Source of the DNA: Tridacna crocea
Lineage: Eukaryota; Mollusca; Bivalvia; Cardiida; Cardiidae
Assembly (NCBI GenBank): GCA_943736015.1
Contig: OX031064.1
Coordinates: 59,565,861-59,629,860, forward strand
Direction: 5' to 3'
Length of the DNA: 64,000 nucleotides
The notes under the pieces are model-generated. The model saw only the letters and a list, made by a program, of their open reading frames with translations. It was not told the origin of the DNA and searched no databases. A program made the position numbers and the translations under genes. Numbering within the stretch: the stretch's first letter is position 1; each line of letters begins with the position of its first letter. Shown piece after piece: positions 21,441-31,577 of this stretch.

Positions 21441-22100
21441 CTGAATCTATAGTTATAAGATAACTTGTCTGGTACAATCCATCACAGCAATGCAATAAGA
21501 CCCTTTTTCCCAGGGCATGGCTCAATTTCAATTTTGGAGCTACGATTATTTTGTCGGCTGCAAGTCCTTTCAATTTGGTCAGGTCTACAATTATGTCGTT
21601 TGGTAAAGAGTTAAATGAACCTATTTTTATATAAGTTGACTTGTTCGGTATAAAGTACTACAGCAATGCAATAAGGCTCCTTTTCTCAGGGCATGGCTCA
21701 AATTTAATAATCAAACAATCAGCATCAGAGTTTAAGCAAGTTGAGGTCATTTTTCAGCTTAACTATTTACATCCTTCTTCTCAAAGATGACGTCATCAAG
21801 TGCTTTTGAATGTCAATCTCAAGTGTTACAATGGATCTATTCTCGACAAACGTAGTAATCCTCTGACATCATGTCAAAGCTATTGAATCATTGTGAGAAA
21901 AGAAGAAACTATAATAGGAAAATGATCGAAAACTCTTCCCAAAATATTTTCTCAAATGAAAACAAAAGTTCATGTTCGAGTAATGATCTACATGTTTAGA
22001 AAGCAAGGTTCGGGTTTTTTGTCGTATTTATAGATGATAAAATGATAACGATGATAAAAGAAATGGATTCATTAAGTCACAACATGAACAGCCAATCAGT
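21441..22100. other. Gene-free stretch with partial P duplication
   Basis: The P right end plus a flank containing AATCCATCACAGCAATGCAATAAG-like sequence is present twice (about 21360-21525 and 21535-21705), a local duplication of about 180 bp. Nothing else is recognised. Confidence 0.55.
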
Positions 22101-22111
22101 TTACAACCAAA

Positions 22112-22343
22112 CCCTTTCACTCATTACTAAACGACAATGTTTTAGGCTGGTCCAAATCGAAAGCATTTGCAGACGACAACATAAAAGTGACTGAAAATTT
22201 GAAATTTGTTTTGTGAAGGGTAGAAAACATTGTTGGAAATGGAGAAAATGCTGGTCACCAGCATTTTCTCCTTTTCCAACAATGTTTTCTAAAGGATTCT
22301 TTCTCAAGGTTGTCGAAAGTAGGGATTGTGTGGTAATGGTTAA
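22112..22343. mobile_element. Family P MITE
   Basis: Hairpin centre GGTCACC, with matched arm changes ATTGTTGGAAA and TTTCCAACAAT. It ends TAATGGTTAA at 22340-22343. A Q fragment follows (22368-22445). Confidence 0.8.
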
Positions 22344-22667
22344 CTGATGATCAGCAAGATTCGATGCGCTCCCAGCGAAAAAGCGTAGATCAAGATTAGA
22401 CTGCACGGAACTTGCAGTCTGATCATGGATCAACAATGTCCAATAGATTGGATTTAATTTTCTTTAATTGATCTGTGAAAAAAAAGTTTCGCATCGCAAT
22501 ATTGTTTCTTTTCTGCTATTGGCTGGAAACTTTAATTAAACATAGAATTAATTACTATTTAAGGGTAAAACCCTTTATCAAACAACCTCGAGTTTTAACG
22601 ACCCTTACGATTAGAGATTTTGAAAACATTGCGGGCAAATGAATATACGCTGGCAAACAATGTAGTC

Positions 22668-22911
22668 ACCTTTTTTCAAAGCACATCAATTCTATTGTTT
22701 CAAAGGAATCCTAGCATTTGGGCAACATTTTAATTGTACTTGGATAGTTTAAAACTCTGTTTGGCAAATGGTTTTAACGCTTAAGATGTTACCTTTTTTC
22801 AAAGCACATCAATTCTATTGTTTCAAAGGAATCCTAGCATTTGGGCAACAATTTAATTGTACTTGGATAGTTTAAAACTCTGTTTGGCAAATGGTTTTAA
22901 CGCTTAAGATG
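22668..22911 (+). repeat. Tandem duplication, 2 x about 122 bp
   Basis: ACCTTTTTTCAAAGCACATC to AACGCTTAAGATGTTA occurs twice in a row with one visible difference (ACATTTTAATT against ACAATTTAATT), so the duplication is young. Confidence 0.92.
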
Positions 22912-23140
22912 TTAACCCTTTACTCCATAGATACTCATTTCTACGCATTGCTTGTAGGAGCCTTTGGAAAACATTGTGGCAAAAGGTGAAATTGCTCGTG
23001 ACGAGCAATTTCACCTTTTGCCACAATGTTTTCTCTGCTATCAAAAGGTGTCATATACACATAAGAAACTGCTTTATCCTTGCTGTCATTTAGGGTCAAC
23101 TAGAGATACCATAGAAATGCCTTATGGGGTAAAGGGTTAA
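22912..23140. mobile_element. Family P2 MITE (229 bp, GCTCG core)
   Basis: TTAA at 22912-22915 and 23137-23140. Termini resemble P (CCCTTTACTCC ... GGGGTAAAGGG), but the central palindrome is AGGTGAAATTGCTCG around GTGAC. The palindrome is essentially perfect. Confidence 0.87.
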
Positions 23141-23148
23141 ACGCGACC

Positions 23149-23512
23149 CTAAGACTTTTTGCGGACAGTGTAGATTCAAGATCTGACTGCACATAAAGTA
23201 CACTGTCCGGTAAGTAAATAATTTTCCCCATAAAAAAGACTTTTAAATAGCGAATTGTGGGTTTTTACAATTAACTTGAAAAGTTTATCTAACAAAGCAG
23301 ATTAAGCCTAAAGCTACTCAGCGCGATTCTCTGACCTTTGGGGACAGTGTAGATCAATATCAGACTGCATAGAATGTGCTGTCCGATCTTTGATCTATAC
23401 TATCCGATAACGACATATCTTCCCCTCAAAATTATCTTTGAAATAGCAAAATTTTGGTTTTATTTTCAGCTTAAACGTATGAGTTATTTAGCAGGATAGG
23501 GGCTAAGGGTTT
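23149..23512. mobile_element. Two family Q MITE copies
   Basis: Cores lie at about 23160-23210 (internally deleted) and 23338-23405 (GGGGACAGTGTAGATCAATA facing GATCTTTGATCTATACTATC). The second ends GAGTTATTTAGCAGGATAGG. Confidence 0.65.
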
Positions 23513-23540
23513 TAACGGAAATGTGACAGGCTCGCAAGGG

Positions 23541-23547
23541 TATATAA
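23541..23547 (+). promoter_or_regulatory. Candidate TATA box for GPCR 2
   Basis: TATATAA lies about 370 bp before the start codon, just after the Q element. It implies transcription from about 23571 and a long leader, or a leader with a short intron. Confidence 0.4.
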
Positions 23548-23917
23548 TGCAAGCTGTTGAAAGGGCAATGTTCGTACGTTGCGCACCGAAGTACGGAGAT
23601 AAAGTAATGTCATAAAAATATTCCAAAATTCACACGAGATTAGATTTTAGAGCAAACAGGAAGTCGAATTAGACTTGTCCTCCTACTGCTTGCGTTCCTG
23701 ATAACAATATTGGCGATAAAATACTTTTAGTGAGTGTGTTTTTGATGTGATTTTTACTTTGGACAATCATCATACAAAACCGGATGGTTTATGAACTTGG
23801 ACACTGAAAAATGTGAAACTTTAGCTAAAAAATTCTGCATTTACAAATATACATATACTTAAATTCAGTTAATAACATTTTTCTTTCGCGTGACTGTTTG
23901 AAAAGGACGCTGCCATA

Positions 23918-25183
23918 ATGAACCGAAGCGAAGAAGAATTACTTGAAGCCTTCAACAATGAAGTGAGAAGTGCCGCCATGCCGGGGATTGTTTTCGTATC
24001 CATGTTGTGCTTTTTCGGGTTTTTCGGGAACTTGTTGGTGCTATATGTATTCTTGTTTCGCTATAAATCCTGCAACTTTCGTTATTTTGTACTTTGTCTG
24101 TGCCTGACCGACTTGACCAGTAGTTTGACGACGATGCCGGGAGAAGTGATCACGCAGTTATTCTGGTACACGTACCCATACCCGATGATTTGCAAGGTGA
24201 AATCGTTTTTTAACGTGTTTACAGTGTGTGCAGAGGCTTTTTGTCTCTTAACAATAAGTGTGGACCGTCATCGCAAGGTGTGCAAGCCGCACAGTTGGCA
24301 AATAAGACCGCGAGTGTCCCTTGTTCTTTGTTTGGTCGTGTATGTTGTCGCCTTTATCTTAGCGTTGCCCGTGTCTATCTTTTGGGGAACACACACCGAG
24401 ACACTTCACTACGAAGGGAAAAATGTCACCGTTACAAAATGCGAGAAGGATCAGGATTACGTGTACTCGGAGAAGCCTGTTGTATACAGTGCCTCAGTGC
24501 AAGCTTTCGTCTCAGTCTCTCTGTTAGTAATGCTGATTCTGTATATACTCGTGGCCAGAACATTATTCAAAGAAAAAAAGACGGATCAAAAGCAAATCAA
24601 ATACTCATCTCGACAATCTGAGAAATGTCCGAAAGGTCCAAATGCCAATACGCTATCCCCTATATCCAAAGGAAGTAATGGGACTAAACCGGAAGTGAGC
24701 GAGTCTGGATATTCAACTTACACAGATACAGAGCTAGGTCATGGGTCTGCTTCAATGGATACCGACGGTGAACTGAGGACTGACGACGAAACGTTCACAA
24801 ATAGCGATTTTGATACTCTTAATGACGAAAAGAGCAAGGAAACGAAGCGACCGAAAAGTTCCAAGCAACGTGCAAAGCGAAAAAGTGGCGACATGGCGTC
24901 AAGAATTCAGCGCAAGACGCGAATAACATTTATTCTTAGTATAGTTTTCATCATCACAACCATTCTATATTTCACTTTACTCGATTTGATTGCTGAAAAC
25001 ATTTTGCCAAACTTATCGGCGGTCGAAAAGGCAGTTTACTTCTTCTTTTTCAGACTAGTGTTTATAAATCACGTGATCAATCCCGTGGTGTACGGACTAT
25101 TGGATCCCCAGTTCCGGAAAGAGATGAAAAAGATTCCTGGAAGGTTTATGAACGCTTGCACTTGGTGTTTTAAAAAAGAGTAA
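23918..25183 (+). CDS. Class A (rhodopsin-family) orphan GPCR, paralogue 2
   Basis: This 421-residue seven-helix receptor is clearly paralogous to the one at 668: shared CNFRYFVLCLC/TDL in TM2, FNVFTVC before TM3, TKCEKDQ in loop 2 and FFFFRLxFINHVINPxVYG in TM7. The DRY motif is changed to DRH (116-118), Cys92 and Cys175 can form the loop disulfide, and NPVVY is at 388-392. The third intracellular loop (about 215-330) is long, Ser/Thr/Asp-rich and ends in a basic stretch. TM6 again lacks CWxP. Sequons are at N2 and N169. An in-frame TGA at 23891-23893 fixes ATG23918 as the first start in this exon. The coding region is intronless. Ligand unknown. Confidence 0.93.
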   Translation: MNRSEEELLEAFNNEVRSAAMPGIVFVSMLCFFGFFGNLLVLYVFLFRYKSCNFRYFVLCLCLTDLTSSLTTMPGEVITQLFWYTYPYPMICKVKSFFNVFTVCAEAFCLLTISVDRHRKVCKPHSWQIRPRVSLVLCLVVYVVAFILALPVSIFWGTHTETLHYEGKNVTVTKCEKDQDYVYSEKPVVYSASVQAFVSVSLLVMLILYILVARTLFKEKKTDQKQIKYSSRQSEKCPKGPNANTLSPISKGSNGTKPEVSESGYSTYTDTELGHGSASMDTDGELRTDDETFTNSDFDTLNDEKSKETKRPKSSKQRAKRKSGDMASRIQRKTRITFILSIVFIITTILYFTLLDLIAENILPNLSAVEKAVYFFFFRLVFINHVINPVVYGLLDPQFRKEMKKIPGRFMNACTWCFKKE

Positions 25184-25194
25184 TACTTTTAAAT

Positions 25195-25368
25195 GTTTAA
25201 CTAAAAGCAGATCAGCGTCACTGAATACCGTGAAGATTCAGGTCAGAATGCAAAGAGCTTGCAGTTTAACCTTGAATTTGTACACTGCTAGATTCTCTCG
25301 GATTTAAAACAGCAAAATCAGCTTTGACACTATGCTATTGATATTTTCACCTATCGGCAGGTTAATAG
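25195..25368. mobile_element. Diverged family Q copy after GPCR 2
   Basis: GAAGATTCAGGTCAGAATGC faces GCAGTTTAACCTTGAATTTG, followed by a TATCGGCAGGTTAATAGTTAA end. It directly follows the receptor stop codon; I see no AATAAA before it. Confidence 0.55.
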
Positions 25369-25596
25369 TTAACCCTTTCCCAAACAATCTCTAGTTTTTA
25401 CGGGTCTGGAATAGTAGCCTATTGAAAACATTGTTGGAAAAGGAGAAAATGCTGGTAACCAGCATTTTCTCCTTTTCCCACAATGTTTTCTACCCTATCA
25501 TAGACAGAAATCATTTTTTTAGAAAGAGTTGAATTGTCGTCTGGAAATGCTTTCAATTTGGTCTGGTCCAAAAGCTTGTCGTTTGGGAACGGGTAA
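25369..25596. mobile_element. Family P MITE, right TTAA interrupted
   Basis: TTAA at 25369-25372, CCCTTTCCCAAACAA start, hairpin around GGTAACC and GTTTGGGAACGGGTAA end. A SINE begins where the right TTAA is expected. Confidence 0.8.
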
Positions 25597-25860
25597 AGAG
25601 AGGGTCGTGGGTTCGATTCCTGACTCGACCGATTTCTTTCCGAGAATTGATGATAGTCATTGCGACAGGATTCATTCTTCTCTCACCGCTGACCGTTATT
25701 ACGACGATGGTTATGTGGGAAAGCAGCCAGTGGCTTGGAAAGAATATCGTGCCGAGTACTGGTAAAAGAGCCTCCAGGAAAGCATGGATTGGTGCACTGG
25801 CGCCGCGATATAACTGAAATAGTGTGGAAAACGGCGTTAAACACCATACAATCAATCAAT
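25597..25860 (+). mobile_element. 5'-truncated tRNA-derived SINE
   Basis: A B box (GTGGGTTCGATTCCTG) is followed by the body shared with the copy at 59829 (AGCAGCCAGTGGCTTGGAAA, GCCTCCAGGAAAGC) and the tail GCGTTAAACACCATACAATC with ATCA repeats. The A box is missing. Confidence 0.85.
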
Positions 25861-25889
25861 TAATGGTTAAGAGGAATGATTAACTTAAA

Positions 25890-26205
25890 CGCACCATTTT
25901 CTCCTTTTCCAACAATGTTTTCTACCCTGTTGGAAACAAGCTGCACTTTTTGAATAACGTGAGTGTATTCAATTTGGACCAGTCTAAAATTTTGTGGTTC
26001 GGTACAGACTTAGACCCTCGTTAGCTTGGTAAATGGTTAAACTTACTACTCCATTACCACACAATCCCTACTTTTGACGCCCCTGAGAAGGAAGCCTTAG
26101 AAAACATTGTGGGAAAAGGAGAAAATGCTGGTAACTTTATGTTGTGGTCTCCAAATGCTTTCGATTTGGACAAACCTACAACATTGTCGTTTGGTAATGA
26201 GTTAG
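25890..26205. mobile_element. Two partial family P copies
   Basis: Right-half sequence (25890-26015) is followed by an internally deleted copy (about 26050-26205) from CCATTACCACACAATCCC to GTCGTTTGGTAATGAGTTAG; the second hairpin arm is absent. Confidence 0.65.
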
Positions 26206-26240
26206 CTATACAGACATGTACATGTTTATGCATTACATGT

Positions 26241-26283
26241 CTTCAACCCTTATCCTGCAAAATAAGTGAAATGAAACTTTCAA

Positions 26284-26334
<51 letters not shown>

Positions 26335-26447
26335 AAAAATTTCCTTTCGTCGGACAGTGTAGATCCAAGGTCAGATTGCACGTTCTGTGCAGTCTAATCT
26401 TGATCCTCACTGTCCGCAATTATTACTTGAATCGCGCTTAGGAGCTT
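26241..26447. mobile_element. Family Q MITE containing a (CT)n tract
   Basis: AACCCTTATCCTGCAAAATA starts it. A (CT)n run of about 45 bp (26285-26329) sits where other copies have short sequence, and the palindrome GGACAGTGTAGATCCAAGGT faces TCTTGATCCTCACTGTCC. Confidence 0.75.
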
Positions 26448-26454
26448 AAGAGCT

Positions 26455-26680
26455 ATACCTTATTTCCAACGACAAAATTTCGGCTTGTCCTAAATGAATG
26501 CATGAGCTGAAGACAAAGAAGATTTGACTATATGGGACTTATCTTTGAAAGGGAAGAAAACACTGTGATAAAAGAAGGGAAGTACTTGTGACCAGCTACT
26601 TTCTCATTTTCCCGCAATTATTTCAAAAGAGATCTTCGATACGGTCATTCTAACTAAGGATTGTTTGGTAAAAGGATTTT
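26455..26680. mobile_element. Family P MITE, decayed copy
   Basis: ACGACAAAATTTCGGCTTGTCC, AAACACTGTGATAAAAG and TTTCTCATTTTCCCGC landmarks remain. Confidence 0.5.
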
Positions 26681-27350
26681 GGGTTCAAATTGCGTTATTT
26701 GTTAAATAATTAAAACGATCCCATGTTCTTTTTTGTTTAGGTTTTTTTTCTGTAACAAAATCCCTTCCCTCCTTTGACTTAAGGTAGTAGATCTAGTCCC
26801 GTAATACTTCTATTGCAGCATGACATAAAATCTCTTGACAGTTGATTAAGACAGTCATATTTTGGATCCACTACGTTAATTGAAAATGGGACCGTAAAAG
26901 AACCTCAAGACCCAACTTGGCTCAAAGGTGAAGGTGGAAGATTTGCAACGTGGAAGGTCTTGGTTCGATCCTCGCTCTTGGCTATAGGCCCTGGTGCGCA
27001 GTGTGCGCAGGTTGACATGGGTCGAAAGCTTTTCAATATTGTAAATTTTCTGAATGGCTAGAAAATGTAGAAATAATCTTTGTCCTAAAGATCGTCGCGC
27101 CAAATTCTGAAACGTAAATTTCGTCCCATTTATATTCGCATATATATATTTTCTCTATGCGGGGTCAAAAATATTTACTTTTTAAAGGGAAACTACAGAG
27201 TATAAATACAAATTCATTACTGTATGCGTTATCTCTCTTCTATACTTAACGTATTACCTTCTCGTGAGAGGTCAACGTATATATGTCGCAACTACCAGTT
27301 TACCTATTCATTCTTTACTGCAGTTTGTTTGTTCGAATTTATGTCAGTCA
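26681..27350. other. Gene-free stretch with S fragment
   Basis: A diverged S palindrome (GCGCAGTGTGCGCAGGTTGA) lies at about 26990-27050 and a short TATATATA tract near 27142. I see no gene. Confidence 0.45.
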
Positions 27351-27529
27351 TCTGATTAGCACACAATACCAAATTTTAAAGACCTTGAAGACGAATGCTT
27401 TCGAAAACGCTGTGAGAAAAGGAGGAAATGCTGATAACCAACACCTTGTTCTTTTTCTCCAATGTATTCTGTCATATCAAACTGCATTTCTTTTGTCATC
27501 TGCGAATATTTTCAATTCGGTCGATTCCA

Positions 27530-27572
27530 ATATTTTATTTATTTATTTATTTATTCATTTATTCATTTATTC
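27530..27572. repeat. (ATTT)n/(ATTC)n microsatellite
   Basis: About ten TTTA/TTCA tetranucleotides lie within decayed P-like sequence (27350-27540). Confidence 0.85.
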
Positions 27573-27815
27573 ATTTTTTTTGTAAGAGTTGTATCAAGGC
27601 TGCCAGTACACCTATCTACGTGTTGTTGTAGTTCCTTTCGCAAATGCTCCTCATAGAAAATCTTCCCAGGCTACGACCAGCTGCTTTTTCACATAACCGT
27701 AGTAGTAACAATGCTCGGCGGTGAGGGAAGTACAAACTCCTGTCGCAATTTCTTTCCTTAATTCACAAAAAGCCAAAGCTGACTGAGCTGGAATTCAAAC
27801 CAGCGTACCGGTGTT

Positions 27816-28520
27816 TTAACTCTTTACCAAACCAGAAAATTCAACTTGTCTTATCCTGCTAAAAAGTTAAAATGAAATTTTCAATTCGATATTTAAAACG
27901 CCGATATTATCACTTCAAAGCTATGTCTAAAGGAATGATATCTCCTTATCAGACAGTGTAGATCCAAGATCAGACTTCACGTTCTGTGCAGTCTGATCTA
28001 AATCTACTCTGTCCGCAAACTGTCAAGAAGTCACTCTTAGCAGCCAAAGGGTTAAAACTGATCCAAATTGAAAGCACTTGCAGACGACAAAATAAAGGTA
28101 ACTCAAAAATTGAAATTTATATCCAGTAGGGTATAAAACATTGCGAGAAAAAAGAAAATGCGTGTTGCCACGAGACACAATGTAACTATAATGATTATTT
28201 TTGAAAACAATTGTGACAAATCAAAATTTCCTGAAAATTCTATCATTTCATTCTTATCTAGATAAAATCTCCAGGAAACTTTGATTTGAGGCCAACGTAG
28301 ATATGTTGCAACTGCCTGCACACCTATCCATTCATTTCTGAAGTTTGTTCGAATTTATGTCAGTCATCTGGTTACCACAAAATACCAAATATCCAGTACG
28401 GTATAAAACATTGCGGGAAAAAAGAAAATGCTTGTTACCAGCATTTTCTCCTTTTCCCACAATGTTTTCAATAGGGTTCTATCTCAAGGCTATAAAAGAA
28501 GGAATTGTTTGGTAAAGAGT
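27816..28520. mobile_element. Nested P and Q elements
   Basis: A P left end (TTAACTCTTTACCAAACCAG, 27817 on) is interrupted at about 27848 by a Q element (to TTAA at 28052-28055). P then resumes with GATCCAAATTGAAAGCACTT. A second P piece with an intact hairpin follows at 28385-28520. The flank TTATGTCAGTCATCTG (28350) also occurs at 27338, so a segment here has been duplicated. Confidence 0.65.
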
Positions 28521-28909
28521 TAAAAGACAGCAGCAGAACTGTACCAATGATAAGTCAGTATGAAGAGATGAAAATTCAGCGCCTTGCCAAACAATATCTA
28601 CTCATAATGACGAAGCCTACCGAAAGCGTTGCAGAACAGGTAAAATTGCAGGTACCGGCGACATTTCATCCTTTCCCGCGTATTTGCTACCCTTTCACTA
28701 GAAGTTCCCTTTGCTTTAGCAATATTTGTTTTGACGCCTGCAGGTTCTTTAAACTTTGGCGAATAGACAGCTTTTATCATTGGTAAAGACTTAAAACTTT
28801 CATTCTAGAAAATAATATCAGTAAGTTAAACAACCAAGACGAAGTCCCACAAAACTCACCGCTTCAAACACAGAAATCCAGACCAGAGATTGAACTACAA
28901 TAATACCGC

Positions 28910-29212
28910 TGTTGTAGTCAGTTTGTCAGGTGTCCAAGTGTCGGTAAATGAAATTTCGTTACTCTCGAAAGGCCAAAACTTCTGTCCTAAAACACATTTC
29001 GATCGTGGACAGCTCATAAACGACAATAAATATTTTAGCTGACGCCTCAGATGAAAGTCACACTCTTCAAAAGCCGAACCCATTCATGACAACAGTTCCA
29101 CACCACTTGATGGGTCGACATACAACCCACCGCCGACACCTACTTCCCAGGAAAGCCAATATCATTCCCGGTGTGAGGATACGAAATACCCATAGTTCAG
29201 AAAAAAGAGCAG
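28910..29212 (+). pseudogene. Penelope-like retroelement coding fragment
   Basis: One + frame reads VVSLSGVQVSVNEISLLSKG then QNFCP, the NLS...LLSKGLxFCPTP pattern typical of the start of Penelope-like (and related) reverse-transcriptase ORFs. It then continues with a Pro/Ser-rich stretch ending PPPTPTSQESQ before a TAG. Two in-frame stops (after NKYFS and RLR) show it is dead. No catalytic RT motifs are present in the remaining part. Family assignment is from recall of the motif. Confidence 0.55.
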
Positions 29213-29851
29213 ATGGGAACCACCAAAACAGTCTGTTGCTTCACCACTTGTGACCAGTATTGACCATTTATAATCGGTGAAAGCTGCCAGCCTGTTCAAT
29301 ACTCATATTGACCTGCTCTTTGTCAACCTTGCACATTATATAACTAAATCATTCCCGGGGTATGTGCAAAAAATACCTGATGTAGCATTATGACCTACTT
29401 GAAATTAATATTTACACTAGTATAACTGTTATTCGTTACATCTAATGCATTTTTGAGTGAATCCATTTTCATGCTCTAAAGAAAAGACTTAAAATCATCA
29501 CACATCACCTGGCAGAACATAGTCTTCTTTTTTTTAAATATGTGTATCCAAGCCCTTGTTACAACTGAAGGTACTTTTGCAGCCAGAATGGATCAAGATT
29601 GCACTCAGTGTTACAAGTTGCCATGCGGTGTAAAAAATGAAGCTTTCAAATTGAATGTACAAATCCAATTATTGCTATTTTGAAGTTAATTCTTTTTGGA
29701 AAAATACTTTCTTACAAAGCAGTATGGATCAAAGATCAGACTGCACTTTCTGTATATCCTTATCTTAATCAACGCTATCTGCAAAAAGTCCCTGAATGGC
29801 ACTTAGCAGCCTAAAGGTTTATAGCATTGGGTCACTCTATAAAAACTATAT
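29213..29851. other. Gene-free stretch
   Basis: A diverged Q fragment (about 29715-29800) is the only element recognised. Confidence 0.45.
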
Positions 29852-30263
29852 CACGGCGGGGAATCACGTGACAAAACAACAACAACAATGACCTACATTT
29901 GAAGAAATTCCTCTACTTCAGGTAAGAAATTCTTCAATAATTCCGTTAATACATGATCGATTGGAATTTGGTTTGAAGCAGAGAAGGCGGAAGGACTCCA
30001 GGGATTTGCTTCATGTGTTAGATTTTTTAAACAACACCTGATAAAAAAGTTATTGACGAGCAAACAAATTGCAGGTGTTGTTTAAAAAATCTAACACATC
30101 AAGCAAATCCCTGGAGTCATTCCACCTTCTCTGCTTCAAACCAAATTCCAATCGGTCATGTATGAACGGAATTATTGAAGATTTTCTTACCTAAAGTCGG
30201 GGAATTTCTTCAAATGTCAGTCATTGTTGTTGTTGTTGTTGTGTCACGTGATTCCCCGCCGTG
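29852..30263. mobile_element. Foldback MITE with 5-bp TATAT target duplication
   Basis: The arms 29852-30040 and 30072-30263 are inverted copies with few differences, separated by a 31-bp loop. Ends are CACGGCGGGGAATCACGTG and its complement. TATAT occurs at 29847-29851 and 30264-30268. A (CAA)n/(TTG)n tract in each arm differs in length. Confidence 0.9.
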
Positions 30264-30721
30264 TATATAGGCGTGCTGAATTTTGAACGACATAAAACAC
30301 CGTCACCTTCTTAAATATAGGTTGAGCTGCAGTTCATAATAAGAATTTAAATAAGTAAAAATAGTTTTATAACTTGCTCTGTAAATGCAGTTCTAATTCA
30401 CATGATCAAAAATATATCAAAGATGTCAAATCTATATGTCTAAAAGAAAGACGTATAGATGCATTTCTGTGCATCCTTTGTCATAAATTATCTACAAATT
30501 TAGCATTTCTTTTTTTTTTCTGAAATGTCACAAAATAAAATTAAATGTATCAGATGGACTATAAATGGAGTTTTACATCTTGAAGACAAATTGTAAGCCT
30601 GTCTGAGTCCGTTAGGCTTCACGTTAGTGGATGCCTAGTTCACTGAATACACGATTTTCCACCAAAAACTTAAATTTAATTCGTGTCCTGGGTTTGTACT
30701 TTGTAAATGAATATTTCTTAC

Positions 30722-30830
30722 CGTCGATGACAAGAGAGAAATACATTGATTCCAAGCTTTTCCACCACAGGATGCATATAAATCAAACATTTTTTTGATA
30801 GACTGCACGATCTCCATACTATCAAACGTT
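30722..30830 (-). CDS. Candidate internal coding exon, unknown gene
   Basis: On the minus strand a TTTTTGCAG acceptor precedes and a GTAAGA donor follows an open 109-nt stretch. In one phase it reads TFDSMEIVQSIKKMF then DLYASCGGKAWNQC and ISLLSST. Both splice sites match consensus, but no neighbouring exon was found, so it may be a gene remnant or chance. Product unknown. Confidence 0.3.
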
Positions 30831-30837
30831 CTGCAAA

Positions 30838-31344
30838 AATGTTTCAAACAACTCGGAAATTCATCGAGAGCGTCATACGAGTGGCGGTAACTAGGTCGAC
30901 TTTATGGGTTCTGTATATAGTCGTTATCGACAGGCTTTTAAATTATTTATGGCCAAAATCTGGCTGGCTCTCTGAACAGTGAATTTTTTCTTAAATAAGA
31001 CATACATGTAGTTGAAAATATGATTTTATCGAGGAAAAATTGCTTAATCTCCTAGTTTATTTGGCAGCGGACGATACAAGTTGTAAATGAAAGTTCTTGA
31101 ATGAAAACGAGGGCAGTGTGAAGAAAGTTCATACGCTACATTTTGAAAAAAATAAAAGAACAAACTTTGTTTTAGTACTTAAAGTATTTTAGATTGACAA
31201 TTGTTTAGTTTTTGCGAAATTTCGATTTCCCACAATGTTTATAACACCATGATATAAAAATCTTATGTTTTTAGTTACATTTTATATTTCGTCCGGAGGT
31301 AATTAATTTTGGCAAGTGATTTTTTTTTCTCGTTTAGTAAAGAT
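30838..31344. other. AT-rich stretch downstream of GT31-A
   Basis: I see no gene, palindrome or tandem repeat. Confidence 0.45.
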
Positions 31345-31577
31345 TTAACCCATAACAAAGCAATCCCTAATTTTGACGGCTCTGAGAAAGAAGCTTTAGA
31401 AAACAATGTGAGAAAAGGAGAAAATGCTGGTATCCAGCATTTTCTCCTTTTCCCACAATGTTTTCTACCCTTCACACAAAAAAAAAAAAAAAAAAAAATC
31501 AGTCACTTTTATTTTGTCATCTGCAAATGCTTTAGATTTGGACAAGCCTAAAATATTTTTGTTTGGTAAAGGATTAA
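31345..31577. mobile_element. Family P MITE that ends the GT31-A frame
   Basis: TTAA at 31345-31348 and 31574-31577, hairpin around GGTATCC, and an A-run of about 20 near 31480. The TTAA at 31574-31577 contains the stop codon of the minus-strand GT31-A. The element also carries TTTATT (31508-31513), which reads AATAAA on the gene's strand. Confidence 0.87.
31508..31513 (-). terminator. Candidate poly(A) signal inside a MITE
   Basis: AATAAA on the minus strand lies about 60 bases after the GT31-A stop, within the GACAAAATAAAAGTGACT block common to P elements. Confidence 0.45.

Noticed and set aside
24226..24621. 131-codon frame within GPCR 2
   Set aside because: Out-of-frame shadow of the receptor coding sequence.
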